A stretch of DNA of 64,000 bases, taken from assembly GCA_015847255.1 (NCBI GenBank), contig JADLZK010013186.1:35006-99005 (forward strand). Direction: 5' to 3'. Position numbers and translations under genes: made by a program. Numbering within the stretch: the stretch's first letter is position 1; every line of letters begins with the position of its first letter. Positions 11,586 to 21,586 of the stretch are shown here, piece by piece. Under the pieces are notes generated by a model that was not told the DNA's origin, searched no databases, and was given only the letters and a program-made list of their open reading frames with translations. The DNA comes from Hyparrhenia diplandra. Its lineage: Eukaryota; Streptophyta; Magnoliopsida; Poales; Poaceae.

Positions 11586-14305
11586 CAAGGACCACCGAGC
11601 ACACTTCGCGGTGGACTTGGGCAAGGCAAGTGATTTATTTTTTTTTTGTTGGAAAAATATTTGTATTGTGTTCATCGTTTATCATATGTAATCGTTAAAA
11701 AATGTTTTATTTTTTTCAGAAACTGACGGCGCTGCGGCCCCGAGCTCACAAGCCCATGCGTTGGGACGAGCGGTACGCCCCTTACCTGGCTCGAGCGGGC
11801 TTCTTGGGCCTTGCTCGAGCCCTTGTGGCGGGGCTCCCAGAGATGGACGGCGGGCTGGTGACTGCGTTCGTGGACAGATGGCGTCCGGAGACGCATTCCT
11901 TCCACCTGCCGTGTGGAGAGATGACAGTCACCCTCCAAGATGTGAGCTACATCTTGGACCTCAAAGTCAACGGTCTTCCAGTGTCAGGTGCCATCGACAG
12001 TGCCAACTGGAAGGATTTGGTGTTCCAGTTCACCGGACTTTACCCTCCCTCGCCTCCAGAGGGAAAGAAGGAGCACAAGACTTCAGGTGTGTCGTCTAAG
12101 TGGGTGAAGGACCACTTCAATAGGTGCCTCCCCACCGCCACGGTGGAAGAGGTCGAGAGGCATGCTAAGGTGTGGTTGTGGCACCTGATTGGTCTCTTCC
12201 TGCTACCCGACGCTTCTGGGAACACCTTGTCCTGGATGGTGCTACCAATCTTGCAGCAGGACTGGGAGGACATCGCTCGGTACAGCTGGGGCTCGGCCAC
12301 ACTCGCATGGCTGTATCGACAGCTGTGTGAGTCCTGTAGGAGGATGAAGGATTCTTCAAACTTGGGTGGATGCGTGTACCTCCTGCAGATATGGATCTGG
12401 GAGCGCATACCCACTGGAAGGGACTACAGGAGGGCGGTTACTGTACGTTACTCATCCATGTTTTTTAAATGTTTTGATCTTAGTTGCACTATGTAATATT
12501 CTAGTTCTTACACGTGTCGCTTGAATTTTTTTTTGCAGGCATGGCCATATCCAGAGTATCGGGCCCCATTGCTGTATTTGTGGCACAAGAACAAGATGGT
12601 GAAGGGCGATTTAGAGATGAGGTACAGTCGGTACTCCAACGATCTGGACTTGTTGACTTGGGCACAGGTTAGTAATGTTGCTATTGACGATATTGTGATG
12701 TACTTCAAAAACGACGGTGCATTTGTCTAATCCTCTCATTGTTTAGGTTGAGTGGACTCCATATGAACGAACCGATGTACAGGACTTGAATGTTCCCCCA
12801 CGGAGTGATGAAGAGAAGATGCGCTGGAGATGCAATGCTCCAATGATCCTGTACTACATTGTGGAGCACCACATTCCTATGAGGGTCATGAAGCAGTTCG
12901 GGCGGAGGCAGGAATACCCAATACATGAAGGCGGGACGTCCTCAGCTTTGCACGAGTACGTCATTTCATATTTAACTTCCTTCTATGGCGTATTTTGACT
13001 TATCTTGTCAACACTAACGATGCATGTTTCAGTATTTCAAGGAAGAAGAGGTTTGGTGCTGGGGGAAACTGGCTCGACCTCCATTCGGCTTATGTGCAGC
13101 AGTGGATGAACGCCGAGAGGGTGTGGCCTGACAGTGGGCCTCGATCGGTGGCCCAAGAGTACCATGAGTACCTCGTGTACTTTTTCAAGGTCACTAGGGT
13201 GCATCTTCACAATCCACTCTCGGTGGCTCCATGCTTCTATGGAGATAGCGACCAAGAAGACCCCTACGACAAGGCAACGAGGGGAGGCAGGCAGCCCGCG
13301 AGAGCACCTCTCATCAACTACACGGTAACCATGCATTTTTAGGTGCAACTTACATTTCTTCATGGTCCAGCTTCAAATTGAAGTTTTAACTTTGCTCCTG
13401 TGTACACAGACCACGCAGCTAGCCCACCTTTCGAATGAAGCTGGAGCGTACATTGGGCGAGCGGGGGGCCAAGATAATAGTGACCTTGTAGAATTTGCAG
13501 AGGTATGCCGCCTGAATCAATTTAGTTGCAGTTACACTCATTTGTTAATATGCCCTAACTCTTGCAAATAAATGACTGCAGAAAGTGAAGAAATTTTGCC
13601 GCCGCCTCGGTCGCAAGTTGAGCTGCTTTAGAGGTGACAATGACGGCGTGTGCGGCAAGAAGAAGGAGAGGCCTCCGGCGCAGGAGTTGAAAGTGAGGAA
13701 CATGAAGCACCTGTCCAAGACTCACCAGTTGCCTCACCAGTTGCCTCACCAGCAGCCTCCAGTGCAAGACGGAGTGGCCGGGGAAAAGCGATTGCACAGA
13801 GCCATGAGGACACTAGCCCAATAGGAAGCTCTGATGACACCGACGACGGCGACAGTGATCCAGACTTTGAGCAAGAGGTCATTGGTTCTTCGCAACTGTA
13901 TGATGCTCCTCGCGTCAGCCAAACACAGGTTCATCTTCTATGGTGTTGACATAGCTGCCACCGTTTATTACTATTTGGACCATATTTGACATTCTTGGTT
14001 TCAGAGGGTGGTTCTCAAAGGTCACCTCCGTGGCGGCGTGGCGGGGAAAGCGCAAAGGTAAGGACCGCCCGACGTGGGGACTCCAAATGTGCTAGCAACA
14101 CAGCCTGGTCGTCAACGTCGTCGGCCTCAGATTTATTCCCCACCGTGAGAAGGTGAGTGTTTGTTTGTCAAACAAGAAGCAACGTTTGGGATGGATGGAT
14201 ACATGTCTCTAATTGTTCCTACCTCTGTGTGTGCAGAAACGGCGACGACCTTTCAATGCACTCCTTGATTTGGAGTGGGGATGGACTATGATTGAACTAT
14301 GTTAA
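11542..14305 (+). CDS. Plant mobile domain (PMD, MAIN-like) protein carried by the MULE
   Basis: The PMD occurs in transposons and in the domesticated MAIN/MAIL proteins involved in silencing and genome stability; its biochemical role is not settled. Exons by splice signals: 11542-11625, 11720-12442, 12539-12667, 12747-12955, 13033-13324, 13410-13502, 13582 onward. These join in phase for about 520 residues; the first intron is GC-AG. Domain hallmarks are DGGLVTAFVDRWRPETHSFH, GEMTVTLQDVSYILDL, VWLWHLIGLFLLPDASGN and WERIPTGR. After 13582 the natural reading seems to move to another frame near 13650 (SARRSGRGKAIAQ, SSDDTDDGDSDPDFE), and another stop falls in the next exon, so the tail may be broken. 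The last exon (KRRRPFNALLDLEWGW) ends TAA at 14303-14305. The start codon overlaps the transposase's last exon in a different frame. Confidence 0.7.
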
Positions 14306-14582
14306 TTGTGGTCTTCAAACATCATTTGGATTATGTATCGACTACTATGTTTGAACTATGTTTGTTGTGGACTATGTTAGTTGTATCGACTACTATGTTT
14401 CGACTATGTTTGAACTATGTGAGCATGTGTGAACTATGGATTTGCAATATGTATCGACTACTATGGATTTGCTATGATAACTATTTGAAATTTGTGATGA
14501 ACTATGAACTGTTTGATATTTGCATGAAATTTGTGGTATGAATTGTGCTGTTATTCTACGTGAATTGCAAAAAAAAAAAAAA
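14306..14582. repeat. AT-rich 3' flank with degenerate gaactatg/actatgtt repeats and poly-A
   Basis: Downstream of the PMD stop, short degenerate units based on ttgaactatgt / cgactactatg recur about ten times up to roughly 14,540. A run of about 21 A follows at 14569-14589. This is probably the PMD gene's 3' UTR. No gene is seen. Confidence 0.6.
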
Positions 14583-14938
14583 AAAAAAACGTCGCGCCAA
14601 AGAATTAGGCGCGATTACCATTTGTACAAAGCATCGCCGCGCGCCTAACATTTTGGCGTGACAGACCACACACGGCGGCGCGGCGAGAGCCGTCACATTG
14701 GGGCCTCGCCACGCCCGATTCTTTGGCGCGACGCGCCGTACCGAAGGCTTTCGGGGCGACGTGGCAAAGAGCCATTTCGGGAGTAAGCGCGGAAGTGGTC
14801 GGTCCCTTGGCGACGGGTCGCGCTTAACATCCCGGCGCCGACGTGGATCGACGAGTCGCGACGCTTCGATCCAACCCGTGTCGGACACGTGTGCATCGCG
14901 CCCGATGCGTCGGCGCTGACGGGATCGTCGCGTAAAAA
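14583..14938 (+). repeat. Internal TIR-like GC-rich module
   Basis: Starting gtcgcgccaaagaattaggc, this block has the same vocabulary as the two ends of the element (gtcgcgcc ... ggcgcgac pairs, gcgcctaa..ttttggcg). It is followed by the same kind of pyrimidine-rich leader (cctccttccacacc, ctttctctctcc). It sits directly upstream of the first GRF gene and so probably acts as its promoter. It lacks the outer AT-rich terminal 60 bases and is diverged from both TIRs. Confidence 0.6.
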
Positions 14939-15595
14939 ATGTTGGCGACGACTTTCGGGCTTAACCCCCGTCTCCTTCCTCCTTCCACACCATTCTTCTT
15001 CCCACCTTTCTCTCTCCACCTCGAGCCCTCCGCCACCAACACCGTGAAACCCTACTACAAAGGCCCCCAAGCCACCTCCAAAGCCCCCCCAAACCCCTCC
15101 TCCTCCCCCCCCACTACCCCCACCCACCATAGCCCCCTCCTCCTCCACCCACACCAAAACCCTAGGGTCCTCCCCCTTCCCAAGGCCCCTCCTCTTCCAT
15201 CCACCATTGTGCTTTAAAGTTGGGAGCTCGAAACCCTGAGCTTGGCACCTCTCTTTGTGGATTTTGTAAGTTGTTTGGATGTATCCCTCTTTATTCTATT
15301 CCTATGAATAGGATTGTGTGTATTGGTAATTAGGGTTTAGTTGTTCATTAGTTTGGCCATTGCTTTATGAATGCAAATGAGGATTTTGTGGATTATGTAA
15401 GTTGTTTGGATGTATCCCCTCTTTATTCTATTCATATTATTTGGATTGTGTGTATTGGTAATTAGGGTTTAGTTGTTAATTAGTTTGTAAATGACAAAGG
15501 TGTGAATTTAAGAAAAGAAAAACTATGGTGTGATTACTTACAAATAATTTGTACCTCCTTTGTACGTTCCATTGTTTCGTAGCTACACTTGTCGA
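14939..15595 (+). other. 5' leader and probable leader intron of the GRF gene
   Basis: A pyrimidine- and proline-codon-rich leader runs to about 15,220. AT-rich sequence follows in which a roughly 110-base segment (ggattttgtaagttgtttgg ... gttgttaat) occurs twice in near-tandem at about 15,257-15,350 and 15,380-15,480. No protein is recognised. Confidence 0.5.
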
Positions 15596-16787
15596 ATGCC
15601 GAGGCGTGGTAAAAAGAAGGCCTTCAATCCTTACTTGAGGCTGCCGGATCCCTATGTCCATAAGCCACTACCGCCGGGTGAACCGGTGCCCAAGTGTTGG
15701 TGTGGTGATCCTTGCAAGGTTGAATGGGATGAAGATGATGAGGAAACCTACATGCGTAGGTATTGGATGTGTGCCAATTATCGATGGCAACCAGGGCCAA
15801 TACAACGCCGCGCTTTCATTGTGCGTATATTCGTTTTGATTCATTTTTTGCTTGAGTAAGTATTCCGTTCCTGACATTTGTTCGTGTGTGCAGACCCCAC
15901 CTGCGCTATGTGATTTTATGCAGTGGATCGACCTTGAGATCAGTGAGGAAAACAAGAAGCGCTTGGAAGGGTACAAGGAGTTTCAAGCATACTTTGTAAG
16001 GAGGGCCGAGGAGGATAGGAAGCAGGCGGCTGCAGAGAAGGCGCGAAGGGAGGAAGAGGAAAGGCGGATAGCGAAAGTCCATAGCGATGAGAGGGAGAGG
16101 AAGCTTGAGCATGCGCGCCGTGCCAAGGCTGAGTGGGCCAAGGCTCAAATGCAGAGTGAAAATAATGAGGGTGACAACGACAACCCACTGTTGGATGAGC
16201 TCATAACCTTAGTTGAGGCAGACTGGAAAGCAAAAAACGAAGCCCCCCAGCAAGTCCCAACAGCGGCGCCTAATGTCGAGGCCCACAATGCTCCTCCGGT
16301 GCCTCTAGTGTCCCCGGAGGGGAGTCTTTGCAGCGTCGGCCACTGCCGGGGCGCCCCCCCGCGGAAAACCGTCTTTACTCGGATACTAAATGACCTCGAC
16401 TATGTTGCGGAGGAGGCTTCTAAGCTAGCAGATGAGGATCAATTCTGGGAAGAGGCTGGGAAGCTAGCATATGAGGTTCATGCAAGTGTTCCGGAGGCGG
16501 CTTCTAAGCTAGCAGATGAGGATCAATTCTGGGAAGAGGCTTCGAAGCTAGCAGATGACGCTGATGCAAAGTACAGCAAAGAGTGTGATGCATATGTTTC
16601 AGGGTCTTCTACTAGCCCAAGCGACGAAGATGCAACGGAGGATTCAGACACCGACGAATCCTTACCATATGATGGCTACATTTCAGGCTACTGTACGACT
16701 CCAGGCTATGAATATCCAGAGGACTGGGACACGCCAGACGAAGATACGGAGGATTGGGGCACGGACGACGAATATGAAGAGGATTAG
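15596..16787 (+). CDS. GRF-type zinc-finger protein carried by the MULE
   Basis: GRF zinc fingers bind nucleic acid, typically single-stranded, in nucleases, topoisomerases and helicases; here no catalytic domain is attached. Exon 1 is 15596-15820 (75 codons) and exon 2 is 15894-16787 (298 codons with the stop), joined by a 73-base intron with gtgcgt/gtgcag ends, giving 372 residues. The finger is split by the intron: CWCGDPCKVEW and RRYWMCANY in exon 1, then LCDFMQWID at the start of exon 2. A charged coiled coil follows (residues about 85-165, RRAEEDRKQAAAEKARREEE), then an acidic tail with two near-identical copies of ASKLADEDQFWEEA. The ATG at 15596 was chosen because MPRRGKKK follows; an in-frame ATG lies 12 codons upstream. 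The frame is intact, unlike its neighbours. Its function in transposition is unknown; a MURB-like accessory role is only inference. Confidence 0.65.
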
Positions 16788-17242
16788 GGCATGAACGAGG
16801 ATTTGGGAACCACGACGTTCATTTGTTGCCATATGTATGGAACAATGTCTAATCTATTTGGTGTATCTCTTGTTGTTGTATTGAACCATGTATGTTTAGT
16901 TAATTGAACCTTGCATCTCTAGTTGTTGTATTGAACCATGTCATGTATCAACAATTACGTACGGTGTTGGTCTTTCATTCTCCTTGAAGTAGCAAGTGTT
17001 GTTCGTGGTTGAGTATAATGAACACAACGATGTACGTAGATTGAAATGCCAACAACTAGACATTACTTCGCATGCTTCACAATTGTTCAAAGCATAGAGA
17101 ACAGTCACTACAATTTCTTACAAAAGTGGGTCACCCACAATTATAGGGGTCCATGCATCATACACTTGGTGGTTCGAACAAAAGATTTCCTAAGTCGTGG
17201 TTCGAACAAAAGTGGGCCACTAATGCCTTCCACATAGCTAAG
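16788..17242. other. Intergenic space between convergent GRF genes
   Basis: AT-rich sequence between the two stop codons, probably overlapping 3' UTRs. It includes a short duplication of tctcttgttgttgtattgaaccatg-like sequence near 16,865-16,940. No gene is seen. Confidence 0.6.
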
Positions 17243-18746
17243 TCAAGGGCAGCCAAAATCGTGGTCGTCCTCCCAAATAGTCCGATTCCAATCATCGTAG
17301 TGGGAGTCATTCCAAACATCCTCATGGCCGTTCTCCTTGTCCCGGTCGCCCGGTCCTTGGCCTCGCCCTCGTTACCATTGTCCCGATCGTGCACGTCTTT
17401 GCCATCGTCATCCTTTCCTCGTCCTCTTGTCGTGGCGAAGGAACTATGAGGAACAAAAATGTCCACATTACAACAACCTTACCAAGTAGCGAAATGTGAA
17501 AACAAGTTTTTGAAGAACAACAAATGCTCACAAAGCTCGCGTATCATATCCCGTCGACGTTGAGCTTCTTGTTCGAGAAACGGCTCCATAGCCTCCCAAT
17601 GCTCCCTCCTTTCCTCAGCTTCGAGGCGGTCGTAGTGTTCCTTGTTTTCCCCGCCAAGATTGAAGGAGCTCGTCGCCCAAAAAAAGATGGTCGTAGATGG
17701 TAAGGACTAATGTCCTTACCTTTAGCTTTATAGTAGTCTCTACCGACCTTCGTCCGTGTGTTACCCTCGGTGTTGCAACACCGCCCTTCCGCCCCACCTT
17801 TGCTCTCTTCGGCTTTTGCCTCCTCACAATCATCCTTTTCCTCTCCAAGGGGAATTGAACTTGGGAGAAAACAAATTGGCCATAGCCTCACCGCGCCCAC
17901 AGGAAATCCTCCCAATCACAAGTCTTCCCAGCCTGAGTGAAACATAAATAACAATAATCATACTTATGCATTAGCAAAGTTAAATAAAATAGGCATGCAA
18001 GGCACAAGTTCGTTATACTCACAAAGAACTCATTTGGGCCACCATAAGCATTGCCACAGTAGCAACCAATCCCTAACTCAGAGGGAACAACTCCTTCACG
18101 GGCCTTGATGGCGCACTTGCACTTCTTATCCGGAAGGCCAAGGCATGGCCATGCCATGCGTCCATTGGAATACTCCTCTTGCAGCCTCTCGTTAGGCCAT
18201 GCAGGTTTTGGTCCATAAACATACTCCTCAAAGTCACAAGCTGGAAAACCAGTTACCAAATCACGCTGACCACAACGATAGAAAGGAGTGAACAAACCGG
18301 GTCGGCTCGGAAGTTGGAGGAACGCCTTCTCCCCACAATGGCATGTAGGAGGATTCTCAAGACGGTCTCGCGGCGGCGTCAACCTTCTCCTCTTCGGTCA
18401 TCTCGGGTGGGTTGGCGGCGGAGGCACCCACCGTTCGAACTCTTCAAACTTAACGGTCTTCCAAGGGTCATATGGAAACAACAAGATGGAATGATCCACC
18501 CGTTCTTGACCGTCGATCCACCGATAAAAATTGCATCCTTTCGCCCATCCGCCCGGTCCGAGGACCACGCCGTAGCGAGGCAAAAAAAAAGCACGACCGG
18601 GCGGACTTTGGATGCTGGGATCGCTTCACTTTGGCCGGCCACCCACGGTGACAAAGCGGCGTCGGCAAGGTGTGACGGAATGGACCATCCCCATCATGGT
18701 CCTCCGGATGGTGCACAAACGAGGGACAAGTCCATGACACCTAGCA
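17243..18746 (-). pseudogene. Second GRF-type zinc-finger protein, several finger modules, frameshifted
   Basis: Minus-strand gene convergent with the intact GRF gene. Reading from 18,746: GWPAKVKRSQHPKS, then PGRAFFLPRYGVVLGPGGW and GCNFYRWIDGQ form one GRF module. CHCGEKAFLQLPSRP with FYRCGQRDLVTGF and ACDFEEYVYGP forms a second. GCYCGNAYG plus, beyond an intron at about 17,936-18,030, TCDWEDFLW may be a third. A coiled coil follows (EHYDRLEAEERREHWEAMEP), then an Asp-rich stretch and a C-terminus DWNRTIWEDDHDFGCP with TGA at 17243-17245. These pieces lie in different frames, with breaks at the poly-A run near 18,580, near 18,400 and near 18,340, so it is probably non-functional as sequenced. 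Confidence 0.6.
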
Positions 18747-19383
18747 AAACCACCATAATGAAAACTATTACATATAAGCGCAACACAAATAACACACCAT
18801 GGAGGCGTTACCGACCTTCCGACTAATACAAATTGTGAAGTGTTACACCATAGATTATTAGACAACATGATTGATATTAAAAATTTTAACCATCTCATTG
18901 TTACTTAGCCATAAACATAATACTACATCCATCTATTTTATACATAGTCACAACGAAAATATTGAAAAAAAATACGAAATATTCATAAACCCTAAACATG
19001 ATACATGGTAAAAATCCCAAGTAAACCTTATGAAACAATCAAACAAACTAATCTCCATACATGGTTAAACATCCTAGTCAAACCATAAGACATGAAACAT
19101 AATTTTCAAAACAAGCAATCCTAAATGAACCCTTAGCAACCCATAATACATGATCAAATATTCAATAAACAGTAAATCCACCATGGGAAATGTTATTCAA
19201 ATGATGTCATTTTAGGGTTAGGTTTCAATTCCACAATTCCACCAAATGAAAAGGAAATTAGGAAGCTAGATGACACAATTAGGAAGCTATTTAACAAAAG
19301 CAAAGTCAACTAGCAAACAAACTAGACATTTGGAAGCATTAGGAGGAGAAAAAAAAGTGCAAAGAAGGCTACGAAAGACTCAC
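18747..19383 (-). other. Leader intron region of the minus-strand GRF gene
   Basis: A donor (gggcg|gtgagt) lies at 19383 on the minus strand, and acceptor-like sequence (gttttgctag) lies at about 18,747. The AT-rich 0.6 kb between them shows no protein and is best read as a leader intron, matching the layout seen upstream of MURA and of the other GRF gene. Confidence 0.45.
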
Positions 19384-19467
19384 CGCCCGGTCCCCTTCGG
19401 TGCTTCCTCGGAAAAGTGAGTGGGGAAGAGAGGGGGACAAAAGTAGAAGTAGAATGCCGGGCGGCAT

Positions 19468-19473
19468 TTATAC
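19468..19473 (-). promoter_or_regulatory. TATA box in the right TIR
   Basis: On the minus strand, tataaa lies at the inner edge of the right TIR. About 30 bases downstream is a pyrimidine-rich start region (cattctacttctacttttg, then ccccctctcttcccc). It would drive the minus-strand GRF gene inward from the element's right end. Confidence 0.6.
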
Positions 19474-19820
19474 CATCTCGCCGCGCCAAACATATTGGCG
19501 CGACATGGTGGGCCCACGCGTTCTGACGAGGCCCAAACAGGAACCCTAACGGGCCCGCCGCGCCCGACCAATCGGGCGCGATTTTCACGCCGCGCCCGCA
19601 TGCGTAGGGCGCGCGACATGGTGGGACTCCGCCCGCCACGCCACGCCGGCGGCCGGTCAACGGCGCCGGCCGGCGTGGCATGACATGTCGCGCCGCATGC
19701 GTAGGGCGACGTGTGTAATTGTCGCGCCTATTAGTTTGGCGCGACAAAAGGGATACCTGGTGTAAATAGTTTCAAAATAGGGATAGATTTGAAAATAGTT
19801 TTGAAAAAGGGTTAAATTTT
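19470..19820 (-). repeat. Right terminal inverted repeat of the MULE
   Basis: The complement of this segment repeats the left end: aaatttaaccctttttc, the aaatctatcccta block, tatccctttt, then gtcgcgcc...ggcgcgac and tcatgccacgccggccg. Similarity weakens inward and the GC-rich parts are rearranged relative to the left end. Confidence 0.85.
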
Positions 19821-20072
19821 GAAAAAATTCCGTGGGCAGCGGACTCGTCGAGGAGCTGCCGCAGCCACGCCAAACCGGGTTTCAAGACATTATGCCTGTC
19901 ACACGATTTTGGACACCTACTCAGACAGGTAGTGCTCAATCTGTTACATTTGAATCGCAACTGCCGTATTTATATTGCTTGTTGTTATGACTCATCAATG
20001 AAATTCTGGACAGTTGACACCGAGGAGGAGGACAATGCTGAGAATCCTAGGAAGAAAAAAAAACTGCAGTGA
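19821..20072 (+). pseudogene. 3' end of an unidentified host gene
   Basis: A coding-like segment ending PVTRFWTPTQT runs to a donor at 19928/19929. Joining in phase to an exon at 20014-20072 (acceptor ggacag) gives a C-terminus VDTEEEDNAENPRKKKKLQ with TGA. The acidic stretch followed by a lysine run suggests a nuclear protein. The family is not recognised. No upstream part is found to the left of the MULE, where F-box sequence lies instead, so this is a fragment. Confidence 0.4.
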
Positions 20073-20868
20073 ACTCCAGGTTCTCAACTCTGCCATTTAT
20101 TTTTATAAGTACTGTTGATAAGGACTTGTAATCATCAGTGTTTGATTCATTGTGAATTCTAGTTCCAAAATAAGAATGTCCTTTTTCCTTCCTTGCTTGT
20201 CTTTTAATCATCAGTCCATCAATATCTGCACTTCCATTTATTTTCTGTATTTGGTAACTTCAAATGGTTTAGTTTGTGCTTAAATAATTTTATTCTAGTT
20301 GCATCAACCATGTCAAAACAAATGAAGCGTGTTATGATGTGTCTGCCAACCTGCTCTGTTTTTGAAACCTAAATACCTGACTGTTTTGAAGAATCTGCTT
20401 CCGATGAATCAATCTTTTTCTTTGAGGCAGTAGGACAGAAATACAAAGCTTCTTACCGTAGTAATTTTAGAGGGAGGGGGGATCAGAACCTTAATTTTAT
20501 GGTGGTGCTACTTATTTTGATTGTCTGTCTGTATGAAGTGGTATCAAAGACATCAAGGTGAATGACTGGTTGTTCAGTGTTACATTCAGTTGCGCAGAAA
20601 GTTATTATGGTACTTGGTATCAGTGTGCTTTTAGATGGCAATTCTAATTCCAGTTATTCAACAAGAAAATAATCATGTATATGATGTTTAGATCCTTCAT
20701 TTAGAGCTGCCTTTGATTTGTGGTTGTAAATTCACTCTGAAGATTGCAACTCAGTCCAATCTATTGACTTGTTATGTTACTACTATACTTACAATTCTTG
20801 TTATTATAGTTTATGTTGTGTGCTTTAGTTGTCATGCTCAGCTGTTGCTTCGTGTTGCTTTTCTGCAG
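20073..20868 (+). other. AT-rich non-coding, intron-like stretch
   Basis: No coding segment is recognised. It ends in a good polypyrimidine tract and acceptor (gctttt-ctgcag) directly before the next exon, and reads like intron or 3' UTR. Confidence 0.45.
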
Positions 20869-20984
20869 CTGTTATGGGGACTGAAGGCTTTGATTACTTG
20901 GAAGAGACATGCCCGTCCCTACTATCTGACTTGTTAGCTACTGTGACAGAAGTCGACGATGCATCCTTGTCATCCCTTGACTGA
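20869..20984 (+). pseudogene. Terminal exon fragment of a MATH-BTB (BPM)-like gene
   Basis: After the acceptor at 20868, the frame VMGTEGFDYLEETCPSLLSD continues LLATVTEVDDASLSS and stops at TGA 20982-20984. BPM proteins are CUL3 ubiquitin-ligase substrate adaptors, and their C-terminal BACK-like region ends with a motif of the GFDYLxxxCPSLLxxLL kind. A neighbouring frame continues ERRTRRRLQLAV, which resembles the basic tail of these proteins, so a frameshift near 20,975 is likely. No MATH or BTB exon lies in the window, so this is a remnant or 3' end only. Confidence 0.45.
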
Positions 20985-21586
20985 AAGGCGCACCCGGAGG
21001 AGGCTTCAGCTGGCTGTTAGATTCAGGCCGTCAACTAATGTAGCTTTCCCTGGATCCGCATGCTACAGTGGGTTGGAGTCGTGTGAAGTGCACTAGTTGA
21101 CAACGATTTGATTTGTACTATTAGTAGCTGTGAATAATATGGTATCCCGATGATTTGTTTGGCAGCAGCATCATTTCTTTTATTAGCTTGGAAAATTTAT
21201 GTTTCGGGTTGTCAGTCATGTGCGGCTATGAAATGTCAGGCAAAAATGAACGCCAGGTGCCAGCGTCACAATAAACCACCATTGACTGAAGGTGGCGGAT
21301 TTTCTATTGAATCAATCAAAATGTAGCATGGGTAGGTATTCAGAATTTGACTACATTTGGATGCCAAAAAAATTATGCTCGTCTTGCATGATTGGAAGAA
21401 CTGTCCTGCTTGGGACCTCCTTTTGTAAAATTCAAACCATAATAACATTACATTCCAGTCTTGCTAAAGTTCAAATTCCAGTCTTCCTGGGATCTTAAAA
21501 AACAAAATACATCCATCCATTATTTTCATATACATTTATACCATGCAAACAGAGTCAGATGAGTCTCGGGAGCATTTCAATTAGCT
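20985..21586. other. Intergenic / facing 3' UTRs
   Basis: AT-rich sequence between the BPM-like terminal exon (+) and the LHW-like gene (-), whose genes converge here. No open frame with family resemblance. Confidence 0.5.

Larger units (their letters stand above)
7613..19820. mobile_element. ~12.2 kb Mutator-like element (MULE) with four genes
   Basis: The two ends are long inverted repeats. The left end (aaatttaaccctttttc..., then aaatctatccctattttg) is matched by the complement of the right end, and similarity continues through several hundred bases of GC-rich sequence full of gtcgcgcc / ggcgcgac motifs. Long TIRs plus a MURA-type transposase define the Mutator superfamily. In order it carries MURA (+), a plant-mobile-domain gene (+), an internal TIR-like block, a GRF zinc-finger gene (+) and a second GRF zinc-finger gene (-). 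No clean 9-11 bp target duplication was found at the ends, so the exact termini are uncertain by some 10-15 bases. The transposase is frameshifted, so the copy is probably not autonomous. Confidence 0.85.

Noticed and set aside
14540..14600. Poly-A at 14569 as the tail of a retroposed PMD gene
   Set aside because: The PMD gene keeps its introns, and no flanking duplication was found.
7590..19835. A target-site duplication for the MULE (ccatggca at left, ccgtgggca at right)
   Set aside because: The two are not identical and need gaps; not good enough to claim.
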